DNA from: Oscillospiraceae bacterium
GTDB lineage: Bacteria; Bacillota; Clostridia; Oscillospirales; Oscillospiraceae
Assembly (NCBI GenBank): GCA_017538965.1
Contig: JAFYHU010000015.1
Span: 1 to 64,000, forward strand
Reading direction: 5' to 3'
DNA length: 64,000 nt
Position numbers and translations under genes: made by a program. Shown piece by piece: positions 63,888 through 64,000 of this stretch. A model generated the notes under the pieces. It did no database searches. It saw only the letters and a program-made list of their open reading frames with translations, and was not told where the DNA came from. Each line of letters opens with the position of its first letter. Position 1 is the stretch's first letter.

Positions 63888-64000
63888 TTAGAGCAGAATG
63901 AAATCCGGCTCCGGGGCGGGCGCCTTGATCCTGCGGTTCGCTTCAAAGGCCGCTCTCTGCTCCGGCGTGCGGAAGCAGGAATCGCCCGACAGGTTTTTCA
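63888..64000 (-). CDS. 3' end of an element gene (partial)
   Basis: Thirty-six codons end NLSGDSCFRTPEQRAAFEANRRIKAP-type sequence and ...PEPDFILL before TAA. Nine bases separate it from recombinase 2, so same operon. Not identified; the start is outside the window. Confidence 0.65.
   Translation of the reverse strand, partial: KNLSGDSCFRTPEQRAAFEANRRIKAPAPEPDFILL

Larger units (their letters stand above)
59813..64000 (-). mobile_element. left part of an integrated element with large serine recombinases
   Basis: Starts where prepilin 2 is cut, contains two unknown genes and two site-specific recombinase genes, and runs off the window. Large serine recombinases integrate phages and conjugative elements at att sites, usually lying at one end, as here. 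The exact att core is not resolved. Near the edge two GGAAACGG repeats (59883 and 59902) could be recombinase sites. Confidence 0.75.

Overview
The window reads as chromosome of a Gram-positive anaerobe of class Clostridia (Bacillota), probably an intestinal one. Pointers are the complete six-gene Rnf complex in clostridial order (rnfCDGEAB), RNase J and RNase Y instead of an RNase E, AGGAGG-type ribosome binding sites, sigma-A promoters, the infC-rpmI-rplT operon with a terminator in its leader, and two-[4Fe-4S] ferredoxin and flavoprotein respiration. Base composition is GC-rich from about 3.8 to 49 kb and clearly AT-richer at 2.2-3.7 kb and 55.2-59.8 kb. I cannot name the genus.

Layout. 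(1) 0-3.7 kb: an M13 metallopeptidase and an AT-rich ATPase island (AAA_14/DUF4143). (2) 3.9-19.6 kb: one long minus-strand array of six secreted S41-type peptidase paralogues, mixed with a calcium-loop repeat protein, a membrane glycerophosphodiesterase, a DUF5684 membrane protein and a DUF4428 zinc-ribbon protein. The array holds relics of further copies and mosaic N-termini. (3) 19.8-23 kb: a LytS-type histidine kinase with its response regulator, plus a second regulator whose receiver has lost every phosphotransfer residue. Matching direct repeats lie upstream of the second regulator and of the first peptidase of the array, so I infer a regulatory link. (4) 23-26.1 kb: a LacZ-type beta-galactosidase. 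(5) 26.2-30.6 kb: housekeeping genes (moaE-like, rnjA, recR, rpe, a DUF1858 protein, a metal-binding protein). (6) 30.9-36.1 kb: the Rnf operon, then an ACT-domain/PFL pair. (7) 38.1-41.1 kb: a Tat-exported FMN/FAD reductase opposite a MerR-type regulator, with a 19-bp-spacer MerR promoter between them. (8) 41.4-49.7 kb: DUF3810 peptidase, rplT-rpmI-infC, tatA-tatA-tatC, a methyltransferase, ferredoxin, rny and DUF2461. (9) 49.7-54.5 kb: an uncharacterised envelope cluster (TPR-like, metallophosphoesterase, membrane proteins, CHAP amidase with HxH...C repeats), then a toxin-antitoxin pair. (10) 55.3-59.8 kb: a prepilin, an O-antigen-ligase-like protein, an IS630 element and a second, interrupted prepilin. 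(11) 59.8-64 kb: the left end of an integrated element with two large serine recombinases, which appears to have cut the second prepilin gene.

A family of 175-330 bp intergenic repeats with imperfect terminal inverted repeats recurs between 29 and 46 kb (29.2, 30.6, 37.9, 41.1, 42.5 and 45.9 kb, plus a solo end at 36.17 kb).

The genes connect as follows. Rnf couples ferredoxin and NAD redox to an ion gradient. The 56-residue ferredoxin could be a partner. The Tat genes can export the flavin reductase. The S41 array with its calcium loops, adjacent two-component genes and lactase suggests a regulated extracellular proteolytic or binding function, but its substrate cannot be read from sequence.
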